Source: Salinibacterium sp. M195 (lineage in GTDB: Bacteria > Actinomycetota > Actinomycetes > Actinomycetales > Microbacteriaceae). From it: a stretch of 64,000 nucleotides of DNA. Location of the stretch: the NCBI RefSeq assembly GCF_019443965.1, contig NZ_CP040814.1, positions 186,001 through 250,000 on the forward strand. Reading direction: 5' to 3'. The position numbers were made by a program, and so were the translations under genes. The notes under the pieces are model-generated. The model had not been told where the DNA came from. It was given only the letters and a program-made list of their open reading frames with translations, and searched no databases. This document shows positions 1 to 7,072 of the stretch, piece after piece. Every line of letters begins with the position of its first letter. Within the stretch, counting starts at the first letter, position 1.

Positions 1-1
1 G

Positions 2-412
2 GGGCGCTCGATTTATGCGATCGGCGGCAACGTCGAGGCAGCCAGGCGTGCCGGCATCCGCGTCGACCGCGTCTACATTTCGGTGTTCATGATCAGCGCG
101 GTTCTCGCGATGCTCGGCGGCGTGCTTGCCGCATCACGCCTCGGGGCTGCGAGCCAGAGCAGCGGTGGCGGTGACACAAACCTCACGGCCATTGCCGCAG
201 CGGTGATCGGCGGCGCGAGTCTCTTCGGCGGGCGCGGAAGTGCCTGGTCTGCCCTGCTCGGCATCATCGTCATCCAGTCGATCTCCAGCGGGCTCACCCT
301 GCTGAATCTCGACTCTTCGGTGCGCTACATGGTCACCGGAGCCGTATTGCTGCTCGCCGTGATCATCGATTCGCTCTCACGCCGCTCCCGCGCGCTGCAC
401 GGCCGCTTCTAA
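2..412 (+). CDS. Sugar ABC transporter permease, C-terminal part
   Basis: Partial gene entering from the left edge; the frame is open from base 2 (GRSIYAIGGNVEAARRAGI...) to TAA at 410-412. The conserved stretch YAIGGNxEAARRAGI, followed by two hydrophobic segments and a short basic tail, is the typical end of the XylH/RbsC/MmsB class of ABC permeases, which form the membrane channel for monosaccharide uptake with a periplasmic-type binding lipoprotein and a double ATPase. Partner genes would lie to the left. The substrate (xylose, ribose or another sugar) cannot be told from this fragment. Confidence 0.85.
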   Translation, partial: GRSIYAIGGNVEAARRAGIRVDRVYISVFMISAVLAMLGGVLAASRLGAASQSSGGGDTNLTAIAAAVIGGASLFGGRGSAWSALLGIIVIQSISSGLTLLNLDSSVRYMVTGAVLLLAVIIDSLSRRSRALHGRF

Positions 413-485
413 CGGCACAACGCGCGCGCTACGAGGGTTGTGCTGCTCACTAGCGCTGTGTAGGCGCTAGCGAGCAACGGGACAG

Positions 486-1313
486 CTAGCCTGCTGCCAG
501 TTCCTTTGCGCGAGCCAGAGCTGCAGCGGTTGCCTTGTCAAAAATCGACTTGAGGTCTGCAGCTTGAAGCTGCTCAACCGCACGCTCGGTTGTGCCCTTG
601 GGGCTCGTAACCTGCTTACGCAGTTGCGCTGGCGAACTGTCGGATGACGCCAACAGCGCCAATGAACCCTCAAACGTTCCCGCCACCAAAGTCAGCGCCT
701 GCTCGGGGGTGAACCCCATGTCAACGGCGGTGCGCGCGAATTCTTCGAGAATCAAGAACACGTAGGCCGGGCCCGATCCGGAGATGGTGCTGAGCGCATC
801 AATCTGCGATTCGGGAGTCTCGACAACAGCGCCGACGGTGCCGAAAACGGCACGGCCAATGGCGAGATCTTCCTCGGTAGCGCGAGATCCGGCGCTGAGT
901 CCGGTCACGGCCTTGCCGACGATCGCGGGAGTGTTGGGCATGGCACGCAACACAACGTTGTCGACGATGGCTTCCATCCGCGCGGTTGTGACGCCGGCGG
1001 CGACACTAACCACAATCGCGTCTGGCTCAAGGAACGGGGCGAGTTCGGCGAGGGTGTCGGGAATCATGTGCGGCTTCACGCCGAGCATAACCACTTTGGC
1101 ACCTTTCACAGCACGAGCATTGCCGTCGGGAGTATTCTCCAAAGCGAACGACTCAACGCCCTCTGAACGCACGGCGGCAGCCTTCGCTTCCGTGCGGTTC
1201 GTCACACGGATGCCCCCGGTTACGGTCACCGAAGGGTCAAGTAGACCCTGCAGGATTGCACCCCCCATTGATCCGGCGCCGACAATTGCAATGCTTGGAA
1301 GAGAAGTAGTCAC
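486..1313 (-). CDS. proC: Pyrroline-5-carboxylate reductase (ProC)
   Basis: Catalyses the last step of proline synthesis, NAD(P)H-dependent reduction of pyrroline-5-carboxylate in the cytoplasm. The protein is 275 aa, normal for the family. The N-terminal Rossmann motif VGAGSMGGAIL lies at about residues 11-21, a SGSGPAYVF stretch follows in the C-terminal half, and the family signature VTSPKGTT lies near residue 235. The start is GTG at 1313 with no ribosome binding site; a TAGGAT hexamer six nt upstream suggests a leaderless transcript. It is divergent from the cation transporter gene, with only 23 bp between the start codons. Confidence 0.95.
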   Translation of the reverse strand: MTTSLPSIAIVGAGSMGGAILQGLLDPSVTVTGGIRVTNRTEAKAAAVRSEGVESFALENTPDGNARAVKGAKVVMLGVKPHMIPDTLAELAPFLEPDAIVVSVAAGVTTARMEAIVDNVVLRAMPNTPAIVGKAVTGLSAGSRATEEDLAIGRAVFGTVGAVVETPESQIDALSTISGSGPAYVFLILEEFARTAVDMGFTPEQALTLVAGTFEGSLALLASSDSSPAQLRKQVTSPKGTTERAVEQLQAADLKSIFDKATAAALARAKELAAG

Positions 1314-1319
1314 GTGAAC

Positions 1320-1329
1320 ATCCTAGGAT
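1320..1329. promoter_or_regulatory. Palindromic shared -10 element for divergent leaderless genes
   Basis: ATCCTAGGAT reads as TAGGAT on both strands. On the minus strand TAGGAT is followed after 6 nt by the GTG of proC; on the plus strand TAGGAT is followed after 7 nt by the ATG of the cation transporter gene. The geometry fits two overlapping -10 elements each producing a leaderless mRNA. Inferred from sequence only. Confidence 0.5.
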
Positions 1330-1336
1330 TGATCCC

Positions 1337-2299
1337 ATGAGCGCGTCTGGCGGAACCAAAGCAATCCTCGCGGCAATGTTGGCAAACGGCGGAATCGCTG
1401 TCACCAAATTCATTGCGTTTCTGATTTCCGGGTCCAGTTCGATGCTCGCTGAGAGCGTGCACTCGGTTGCCGACACCAGCAACCAGGCCCTTCTTCTGCT
1501 CGGCGGCAAGAAAGCAAAGAAGCACGCGGATGCCGAGCATCCGTTCGGCTACGGCCGTGAGCGCTACGTGTACGCCTTCGTTGTCTCGATCATCCTGTTC
1601 TCGGTTGGTGGCGTTTTCTCGCTCTACGAGGGTGTCAGCAAGCTGCAAGACCCCCACCCGCTCGAGCAAGCCTGGCTGCCGATCACCGTTCTGTTGATCG
1701 CGATCGTTCTTGAGTCGTTTTCGCTGCGCACCGCTGTTCGTGAATCAAACCTGGTGCGCGGCAAGCAAAGCTGGATCGCCTTCGTCCGCCACGCCAAGGC
1801 TCCCGAACTGCCCGTCGTGCTTCTCGAAGACGTTGCAGCACTGCTCGGCCTCGTGCTCGCCCTCTTCGGAGTCGGTCTCACGATCATTACCGACGATTCG
1901 CTGTGGGATGCCATCGGCACCATTGCCATCGGAATCCTGTTGATCATCGTCGCCATCATTCTCGGCATCGAAACAAAGAGCCTGCTCGTCGGCGAAGGCG
2001 CAACGGTAAAACAACGCAACCTGATCCGCGACACCATCAACGCGCACCCCGACGTGCGCTCGCTCATCCACATGAAGACGCTCTACCTTGGCCCCGAAGA
2101 GCTCATGGTGGCTGCCAAAGTTGATTTCGGCTCTCAAACCCGACTCGTGGATGTGGCCGAAAGCATCGATAGTGTCGAACGCAACGTTCGGGAGGCCGAG
2201 CCCATGGCCCGCGTGATCTACATCGAACCCGACGTCTACCGCCGCCCCACCGAAGCCGCTCCACCCACTGATGCCATAGTCATCAAGGGCAACGACTAA
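1337..2299 (+). CDS. Cation diffusion facilitator family transporter
   Basis: Inner-membrane metal/proton antiporter expected to export divalent cations such as Zn2+, Co2+ or Mn2+. The protein is 320 aa. The N-terminal half holds the CDF transmembrane domain with the metal-site stretch SMLAESVHSVADTSNQ near residues 35-50 and the HPFGYGRERYVYAF block near 70-85; the last ~90 residues form the soluble ferredoxin-like CDF domain (VRSLIHMKTLYLGPEELMV). The start ATG lacks a Shine-Dalgarno sequence and sits 7 nt after TAGGAT. A small membrane protein gene follows 17 bp downstream. The metal is not decidable from sequence. Confidence 0.9.
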   Translation: MSASGGTKAILAAMLANGGIAVTKFIAFLISGSSSMLAESVHSVADTSNQALLLLGGKKAKKHADAEHPFGYGRERYVYAFVVSIILFSVGGVFSLYEGVSKLQDPHPLEQAWLPITVLLIAIVLESFSLRTAVRESNLVRGKQSWIAFVRHAKAPELPVVLLEDVAALLGLVLALFGVGLTIITDDSLWDAIGTIAIGILLIIVAIILGIETKSLLVGEGATVKQRNLIRDTINAHPDVRSLIHMKTLYLGPEELMVAAKVDFGSQTRLVDVAESIDSVERNVREAEPMARVIYIEPDVYRRPTEAAPPTDAIVIKGND

Positions 2300-2316
2300 A
2301 GAAAGCACCCGACACC

Positions 2317-2700
2317 ATGAACGTTGAACCCATAATTTCTGTACTCGTCGTCTTCCACATCCTCGGCCTCGCGCTGATCATCGGCTCATTTGCCCTCCAG
2401 CTGCGCCGCAAGCAAGGCTTCGAGTTCGGCACCATGCTCATCGGTGCCATCACTCAGCTCGTGACCGGCCTCGCCCTCGTAGGCCTTCTCCAGATGGCTG
2501 ACGAAGAGGTCAACAACGCCAAGATCGCCGTGAAGCTGGTCTTCGCGATCGTCGTACTGGTGTCGGTTCTTGTCGCCCGTTCGCGCCAGGCCAAGGCGTT
2601 GACTGCCGGAACAAGCGAGAAGAAGGCCGCGCTGCCTTTCCTGCACCTCGCCGGCATGGGTGCCCTCATCAACGTGCTCGTTGCGGTGCTCTGGCACTAA
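2317..2700 (+). CDS. Small four-helix membrane protein of unknown function
   Basis: A 127-residue protein with four predicted hydrophobic segments (about 5-25, 38-58, 68-86 and 105-126) joined by short charged loops. I do not recognise a named family. It follows the cation transporter after 17 bp on the same strand and is probably co-transcribed, so a link to metal handling is possible but is only a context guess. Codon usage and GC content match its neighbours, supporting a real gene. Confidence 0.75.
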   Translation: MNVEPIISVLVVFHILGLALIIGSFALQLRRKQGFEFGTMLIGAITQLVTGLALVGLLQMADEEVNNAKIAVKLVFAIVVLVSVLVARSRQAKALTAGTSEKKAALPFLHLAGMGALINVLVAVLWH

Positions 2701-2737
2701 GCCAGGGTGGTCCGTCGGCCTAGCGACGCCCAGCGGG

Positions 2738-3190
2738 CTAGCGGCGGGCTTCGAAGAAATCCGTAAGCAAGGCCGCACATTCAGCCTCTTGGATGCCCGC
2801 AACAACCTCAACCTTGTGCGGAAGCCGGCGGTCACGCAGCAAATCATTAACGCTGCCTGATGCGCCGGCTTTTTCGTCCCACGCCCCAAACACCACGCGC
2901 GGGATGCGGGCCTGCAGAATCGCGCCAGCGCACATCGTGCACGGCTCAAGAGTTACCACGAGAGTCATCGAGTCGAGCCGCCAGGAACCGGTGGCCGCGG
3001 CAGCAGCCCGGATCGCCACAACCTCGGCGTGCGCCGTGGGGTCGCCCGTCAGCTCCCGCTCATTGCGCCCGATGGAGACCAGATTGTCGTGCTCATCGAA
3101 GACGAGAGCGGCGACAGGAACGTCGGCAGAATCGGCCGTGAGCTTCGCCTCGGCGATAGCCCGCGTCATCCACTGATCGAACTTTGTCAC
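2738..3190 (-). CDS. tadA: tRNA(adenine-34) deaminase (TadA)
   Basis: Deaminates A34 of tRNA-Arg(ACG) to inosine so that one tRNA reads CGU, CGC and CGA. Zinc-site motifs of the cytidine/deoxycytidylate deaminase fold are intact: HAE at residues 54-56 (proton-shuttling Glu56) and PCTMC at 83-87. I chose the GTG at 3190 because AGGAG sits 8 nt before it; an in-frame ATG ten codons upstream has no such site. The resulting 150 aa is the usual length. The probable substrate tRNA is encoded in this same window (63140-63215). It is divergent from upp. Confidence 0.93.
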   Translation of the reverse strand: MTKFDQWMTRAIAEAKLTADSADVPVAALVFDEHDNLVSIGRNERELTGDPTAHAEVVAIRAAAAATGSWRLDSMTLVVTLEPCTMCAGAILQARIPRVVFGAWDEKAGASGSVNDLLRDRRLPHKVEVVAGIQEAECAALLTDFFEARR

Positions 3191-3233
3191 AATCGGTTCT
3201 CCTATAGGCGCTGACCTCAAGTAGATTTAGCCT

Positions 3234-3866
3234 ATGCGAGTTCACGTTGCCGACCACCCGCTCATCACGCACAAGCTCACCGTGCTGCGCGACAAGAACA
3301 CCGCGGCCCCCACTTTTCGGGCGCTGACGGAAGAACTTGTGACCCTTCTGGCCTATGAGGCCACCCGTTCTGTGCGGGTCGAAGCGGTCGAGATTGAGAC
3401 ACCGGTCACCAAGACCACGGGTGTCGCCATCAGCTCCCCCAAGCCTCTTGTCGTGCCCATCTTGCGCGCCGGTCTCGGAATGCTCGAAGGTATGGTGAAG
3501 CTCGTTCCCACCGCCGAGGTTGGATTCTTGGGCATGGTGCGCAACGAAGAAACCCTGCAGCCAGACACCTACGCCGAACGCCTGCCCGACGACCTGTCGA
3601 ACCGCCAGTGCTTCGTGCTCGACCCCATGCTCGCTACCGGTGGTTCACTCATCGCCGCCATTCAGTACCTCTTGGACCGCGGCGCTACGGATGTCACGGC
3701 CGTCTGCATCCTCGGAGCCCCCGAAGGTCTCGCCGCCGTCGAAAAGGCCATGGAAGGCCGCGACGTCACGATCGTGCTCGGCGCCCTCGACGAACGCCTC
3801 AACGAGAACGGCTACATTGTTCCCGGACTTGGCGACGCTGGCGACCGACTCTACGGACTCGTCTAA
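3234..3866 (+). CDS. upp: Uracil phosphoribosyltransferase (Upp)
   Basis: Pyrimidine salvage enzyme making UMP from uracil and PRPP in the cytoplasm. The protein is 210 aa, the standard length. The PRPP-binding motif DPMLATGGS is at residues 130-138, the N-terminal [16 protein letters not shown] block matches the family, and the uracil-binding end [18 protein letters not shown] is present at the C-terminus. The start ATG has no ribosome binding site but has TAGATT exactly six nt before it, fitting a leaderless mRNA. It is divergent from tadA. Confidence 0.96.
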   Translation: MRVHVADHPLITHKLTVLRDKNTAAPTFRALTEELVTLLAYEATRSVRVEAVEIETPVTKTTGVAISSPKPLVVPILRAGLGMLEGMVKLVPTAEVGFLGMVRNEETLQPDTYAERLPDDLSNRQCFVLDPMLATGGSLIAAIQYLLDRGATDVTAVCILGAPEGLAAVEKAMEGRDVTIVLGALDERLNENGYIVPGLGDAGDRLYGLV

Positions 3867-3888
3867 CTCCAAAAATTGGGCGCGCAAC

Positions 3889-3918
3889 TTGACAGAGGCG
3901 CGCTGCATGAAACATCAT
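3889..3918 (+). promoter_or_regulatory. Candidate promoter of Cys-leader peptide
   Basis: A perfect -35 TTGACA at 3889-3894 is followed after 18 bp by CATCAT at 3913-3918 (4/6 to TATAAT). The leader-peptide ATG begins 8 nt after this -10, so the transcript would begin at or next to the start codon. Inference from consensus only. Confidence 0.45.
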
Positions 3919-3925
3919 TGCAACC

Positions 3926-4039
3926 ATGACTGTACAAACTCGCGACCTGACCGCCCTCGTGGCTTCCAGGACCGCTAGCGCGATGCTTTCGAGCACTGCG
4001 GTGGCTAGCGACGTTTCGTGTTGTCGAATGTGTGCCTAG
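3926..4039 (+). CDS. Cys-rich leader peptide (putative translational sensor)
   Basis: A 37-codon open frame from ATG 3926 to TAG 4039, reading MTVQTRDLTALVASRTASAM and ending SCCRMCA. Short peptides ending in clustered cysteine codons (CC or CCR) occur upstream of actinobacterial sulfur-related genes and are annotated as putative leader peptides; ribosome stalling at Cys codons couples cysteine supply to downstream expression. Here the Cys codons (TGT TGT CGA ATG TGT) are the last ones. The downstream gene is the winged-helix protein at 4198. A GGGCG/CGCCC stem (about 4055-4081) follows the stop. The peptide itself probably has no enzymatic role. Confidence 0.5.
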   Translation: MTVQTRDLTALVASRTASAMLSSTAVASDVSCCRMCA

Positions 4040-4197
4040 TCGGCCAACCAGCGCCGGGCGTTTTCACCAGAGTTAGCGCCCCCAGATCTTCGTCCTCATA
4101 ACGGCGTCTATCTCACTTGTCACATTTGTTTTTTTCCGAAGGATCACACCCTCATCATCAGAGGCCCTTCACCCCTTCTCCAAGGATTTCTGGAACC

Positions 4198-4992
4198 ATG
4201 TCTCTCGCAACCATCGAACGTACCCCTCGCACCTCTTTCGCTCCGGCGGCCCCCGCCCTTGCGCCAACTCACGTAGCTCGTGAGCTGTCACTTGCCGTGC
4301 AGCCAGCGCGCGACACTCGCCCTGTTGCAGCTGCGGCTCCCGCCGTTCCTGCCGCGCCCGCAGCCGAGGCACCTCGCCTTCGCGCTGTACCTCAGGGAAC
4401 CGAAGCCCGCGGCTTTGTGCTGTACGTCGGCATCGACGAGCTCAAGGCAGCAGCTGCCGGCACTGACCTGAGCGCCATTGTTGAGCAGCTCAAACTCCTC
4501 ACGCAGCAACTCGTGCCGGGCTCCGAAACACACGCCGCTGTAGCCCTCGCCCCGGTGGGCGCCGGCGGACGCGACGTCGACGTCGTGCGCCTCGCCCTTC
4601 AAGACCCCTCAGCTCTTGCCAAGCACCGCCAGGCCGAAGAGCCAGTCGAGAAGCCAGCCAGCGGCGTCGTCGTTGACCTTTCCCGCAAGCGCGTGCTCAT
4701 CGACGACGAACCTGCAGCGCTCACCTACAAAGAATTCGAGCTGCTGCAGTTCCTCATCCTGCGCGAATCCCAGACGATCGCTCGCGCCCAGCTAATCTCG
4801 ACTCTTTGGTCTGCCGAAGACGACGAAGCTCCCAACGAGCGCACCATCGACGTACACATCCGTCGCCTTCGCTCCAAGCTCGGCGCGTACGAAGATGTTG
4901 TTCGTACGGTTCGTGGCATCGGATACCGCTACGACCGTCATCCGGATGTCTCGGTACGTTTCGCTTCGACCCCGAGCCCCGACTTTATCTAG
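4198..4992 (+). CDS. Winged-helix DNA-binding protein without receiver domain
   Basis: A 264-residue protein. Residues ~1-65 are Ala/Pro-rich and probably disordered, ~75-150 form an unassigned alpha/beta region, and the C-terminal ~100 residues are an OmpR/PhoB-type winged helix (DLSRKRVLIDDEPAALTYKE, then RTIDVHIRRLRSKLG and VRTVRGIGYRYD). The Asp-bearing receiver domain of response regulators is absent, so control is not by simple phosphotransfer. ATG 4198 was chosen over the ATG at 4117 because the intervening sequence is non-conserved in character and GGAACC/AAGGA precede 4198. A Cys-rich leader ORF lies 158 nt upstream. Confidence 0.85.
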   Translation: MSLATIERTPRTSFAPAAPALAPTHVARELSLAVQPARDTRPVAAAAPAVPAAPAAEAPRLRAVPQGTEARGFVLYVGIDELKAAAAGTDLSAIVEQLKLLTQQLVPGSETHAAVALAPVGAGGRDVDVVRLALQDPSALAKHRQAEEPVEKPASGVVVDLSRKRVLIDDEPAALTYKEFELLQFLILRESQTIARAQLISTLWSAEDDEAPNERTIDVHIRRLRSKLGAYEDVVRTVRGIGYRYDRHPDVSVRFASTPSPDFI

Positions 4993-5039
4993 GCTGCGAA
5001 CGCATTGCCCGCGGACGACCAGCGGACAATACTGAGACG

Positions 5040-5459
5040 ATGGAGATTCGATTCATCGCGGGCTTCGCAGCGATCACTACTGATTCGTCGCGCGACAACA
5101 ACTTTTTTGTGAATGTTCTTGGATTGCCACTTCAGGCACCCGAGAGCGCACCGGAATCTGACTACGTTTCGTCAGATGACATTCCCGGGGCGAAACACTT
5201 TGGGGTCTGGCCACTCACCGACGCCGCACAATCGTGTTTCGGCAGCACGACTTGGCCATCCACCCATCCGGTTCCCCACGCCACTGTCGAGTTCGAAGTT
5301 GACGATGTTGCCAGTGCCGTCAAAGAGCTCGTCGAAACCGGCCACGAACTCATCCACGACACTCGCACCGAACCGTGGGGTCAAGTGATCGCCCGCCTTC
5401 AAACCGCCGACGGACTACTTATTGGCGTGTGCTTTACGCCGTGGCTGCGTGAAGACTGA
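5040..5459 (+). CDS. VOC (glyoxalase-fold) family protein
   Basis: A 139-aa protein with a single vicinal-oxygen-chelate repeat pair: it begins with a beta strand (MEIRFIAGFAAITTDSSRD), has the typical FFVNVLGLPLQAPE segment near residue 20-35 and ends with HATVEFEVDDVASAVKELVE and a G-rich final strand. VOC proteins include glyoxalases, bleomycin-resistance proteins and dioxygenases; the metal ligands are not clear enough to choose. ATG 5040 follows an AATACT hexamer by six nt and lacks a Shine-Dalgarno site, so a leaderless start is likely. Confidence 0.75.
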   Translation: MEIRFIAGFAAITTDSSRDNNFFVNVLGLPLQAPESAPESDYVSSDDIPGAKHFGVWPLTDAAQSCFGSTTWPSTHPVPHATVEFEVDDVASAVKELVETGHELIHDTRTEPWGQVIARLQTADGLLIGVCFTPWLRED

Positions 5460-5501
5460 CCCCAACCAACGGAGAGCACGGCCTCGTGCCACACTGACCA
5501 G

Positions 5502-6128
5502 ATGACAACGACTGATGCCACCCGGATGCCCGAGAAGATGTCGCGCGATCGGGCGGCCCTTGACGCTCTGCTCGACTCGGAGATCGTTGGGAATGTCGCC
5601 TACGTTCACGACGACGGAACCCCGGGTGTTTTGCCGACCGCAGTAGCGCGCCTCGACGATGAACTGATCGTGCACGGCTCCACCGGCTCGCGCTGGATGC
5701 GCCTCGTATCGGGAGCGCCCGTTGCGATCTCGGTCACAGCTGTCGGCGGCATTGTCGTCGCCCGCTCAGCATTCGAATCGTCGCTCATCTACAGCAGTGC
5801 CGTGCTGTTCGGGTCGTTCCGGATGCTCGAAGGCGACGAGAAATCGGCCGCGCTCGATGCCCTCACCGAGAAACTCATTCCCGGCCGCGGCGCCGAAGTG
5901 CGCCCCAACAACAAGAAAGAACTCGCCGCGACGCTCGTGCTCGCGTTGCCGATCGCGGAGTGGTCGTTGCGCACCTCCGACGACTGGCCCGAAGACACCG
6001 ACGACGACATTGCGGGAGACTCCTGGGGTGGGCAAGTGCGGTTTGGGGCTCGAGCCGTGGAGGTTGTCGCCTCGCCCGACCTGCGCTCCGGCATCCGCGT
6101 GCCTGAGTCTGTTCGGGCATTCGAATAG
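5502..6128 (+). CDS. Pyridoxamine 5'-phosphate oxidase-like flavin protein
   Basis: A 208-aa protein of the split-barrel flavin-binding fold. The segment GNVAYVHDDGTPGVLPTAVA followed by ELIVHGSTGSRWMRLV and PVAISVTAVGGIVVARS is the pattern of PNPOx-like proteins that bind FMN or F420. It lies 42 bp after the VOC gene on the same strand. The substrate is unknown; members include heme-degrading, F420-dependent and uncharacterised stress proteins. The start ATG is preceded by CACACT six nt upstream and no clear ribosome binding site. Confidence 0.8.
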   Translation: MTTTDATRMPEKMSRDRAALDALLDSEIVGNVAYVHDDGTPGVLPTAVARLDDELIVHGSTGSRWMRLVSGAPVAISVTAVGGIVVARSAFESSLIYSSAVLFGSFRMLEGDEKSAALDALTEKLIPGRGAEVRPNNKKELAATLVLALPIAEWSLRTSDDWPEDTDDDIAGDSWGGQVRFGARAVEVVASPDLRSGIRVPESVRAFE

Positions 6129-6210
6129 CGGCTGTCCGCTAGCGGCAAACGCCGCCGCTCTGCCAATTCACCCCCGCTTTGATACGCTAAACGGGTAGCC
6201 GCAACGACGG

Positions 6211-6254
6211 CTCCCGACGACGGATCAGTACCGGGTACGCGACAAGACTGGCCA
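6211..6254 (+). promoter_or_regulatory. Guanidine-III riboswitch
   Basis: The sequence between about 6211 and 6254 matches the compact guanidine-III (ykkC-III) class: P1 formed by CCCG (6213-6216) and CGGG (6232-6235); the conserved ACGACGG box (6217-6223); P2 formed by UCAGU (6225-6229) with ACUGG (6247-6251); and the conserved GACAAGAC block (6241-6248). P1 and P2 interlock as the pseudoknot known for this class. The ribosome binding site AAGGAGA (6254-6260) directly abuts P2, and GTG at 6266 starts a guanidinium exporter. A further AGCCG/CGGCT hairpin (6197-6212) precedes it. Confidence 0.85.
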
Positions 6255-6265
6255 AGGAGACTGTT

Positions 6266-6589
6266 GTGTACTGGCTTGTTCTGATACTTTCTGGCGTGCT
6301 CGAAGCCGTCTGGGCTACCGCCCTCGGCAAGTCGGAGGGCTTCACGAAGCTCTGGCCGACGGTGATTTTCGGCGTCGCCATTCTCGTGAGCATGGGCGGC
6401 CTCGGCTATGCCATGCGCGAGATCCCTATCGGCACCGCCTACGCAATCTGGGTCGGCATCGGCGCTGCACTGACCGTGACCTACGCCATGGTGTTCGGCG
6501 GCGAGCCCATCTCGTGGGTCAAGGTGTTGCTCATCACCGGACTGATCGGATGCATCGTCGGGCTCAAGTTGGTCGACACGGCGCACTAG
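6266..6589 (+). CDS. gdx: SMR-family guanidinium exporter (Gdx/SugE)
   Basis: A 107-aa, four-helix small multidrug resistance protein. The essential proton/substrate-coupling glutamate is Glu13 (VLEAVWATALGKS), and the WATALGKSEGF stretch is characteristic of the Gdx (SugE) subgroup that exports guanidinium in exchange for protons as an antiparallel homodimer. GTG 6266 is preceded by AAGGAGA with 5 nt spacing. The guanidine-III riboswitch immediately upstream independently supports guanidinium as the physiological substrate. It stands alone, not as a paired SMR. Confidence 0.93.
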   Translation: MYWLVLILSGVLEAVWATALGKSEGFTKLWPTVIFGVAILVSMGGLGYAMREIPIGTAYAIWVGIGAALTVTYAMVFGGEPISWVKVLLITGLIGCIVGLKLVDTAH

Positions 6590-6906
6590 GGCGCTGCGAG
6601 TGGGGCGCGAACGTTCACGCGCTTCGCCGCTTCGCGCATCCACCTGTTGTTGACATTGCCAGCCTGCGATGTCAGGTGAAACGTGCGGCAACGTTCGCAC
6701 TTGTACAGCGCTCTTTCTCGGCGGCGAGGGTTGCTCGACGCTGAGATCGCGCTCAACGCGCGGTAGGCCTGGGTCATGCTGGAATAGCGCAGTTTTGCGC
6801 AGGGAGTGTTGGGCAAGGAAGCACCTGTCGGTCGTCGCGAATAGATTGCGACGCGCTTCGCCTGAGTGACGACCGACGTCTGAAAACGCGACCTCATGGT
6901 CCACAT
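6586..6906 (-). CDS. Small zinc-ribbon-like hypothetical protein
   Basis: A 106-aa reading frame convergent with gdx (4-nt overlap). The core resembles small actinobacterial and phage-type proteins with a first Cys and basic patch (PCAKLRYSSMTQAYRAL), then YKCERCRTFHLTSQ, giving a C...CxxC...H set suited to zinc binding. I see no further domain. The N-terminal ~35 residues are less convincing and the true start may be internal, for instance the Met at about 6777. Role unknown; nucleic-acid binding is a guess from the fold only. Confidence 0.5.
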   Translation of the reverse strand: MWTMRSRFQTSVVTQAKRVAIYSRRPTGASLPNTPCAKLRYSSMTQAYRALSAISASSNPRRRERALYKCERCRTFHLTSQAGNVNNRWMREAAKRVNVRAPLAAP

Positions 6907-7072
6907 CCAGGGGCCCCATTAATATGGGAAATCTGCCGCGCTCATAATGGCAGAAGCGGGCCTACAACCGCAACTGATCGCGCGATCTACCCGTTCTGGG
7001 GTATCGGCCGTTCCTCCTCGCACTGCCAGAATTGAGTGATGCTCGCGCGGGGGTGCGAGTCGAGGGGAATCG

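Noticed and set aside
5789..6919. Minus-strand ORF of 376 aa opposite the PNPOx-like and gdx genes
   Set aside because: It overlaps two well-supported genes and the riboswitch in antisense, has low-complexity Arg/Ser/Pro composition and no recognisable domain; high-GC shadow frame.
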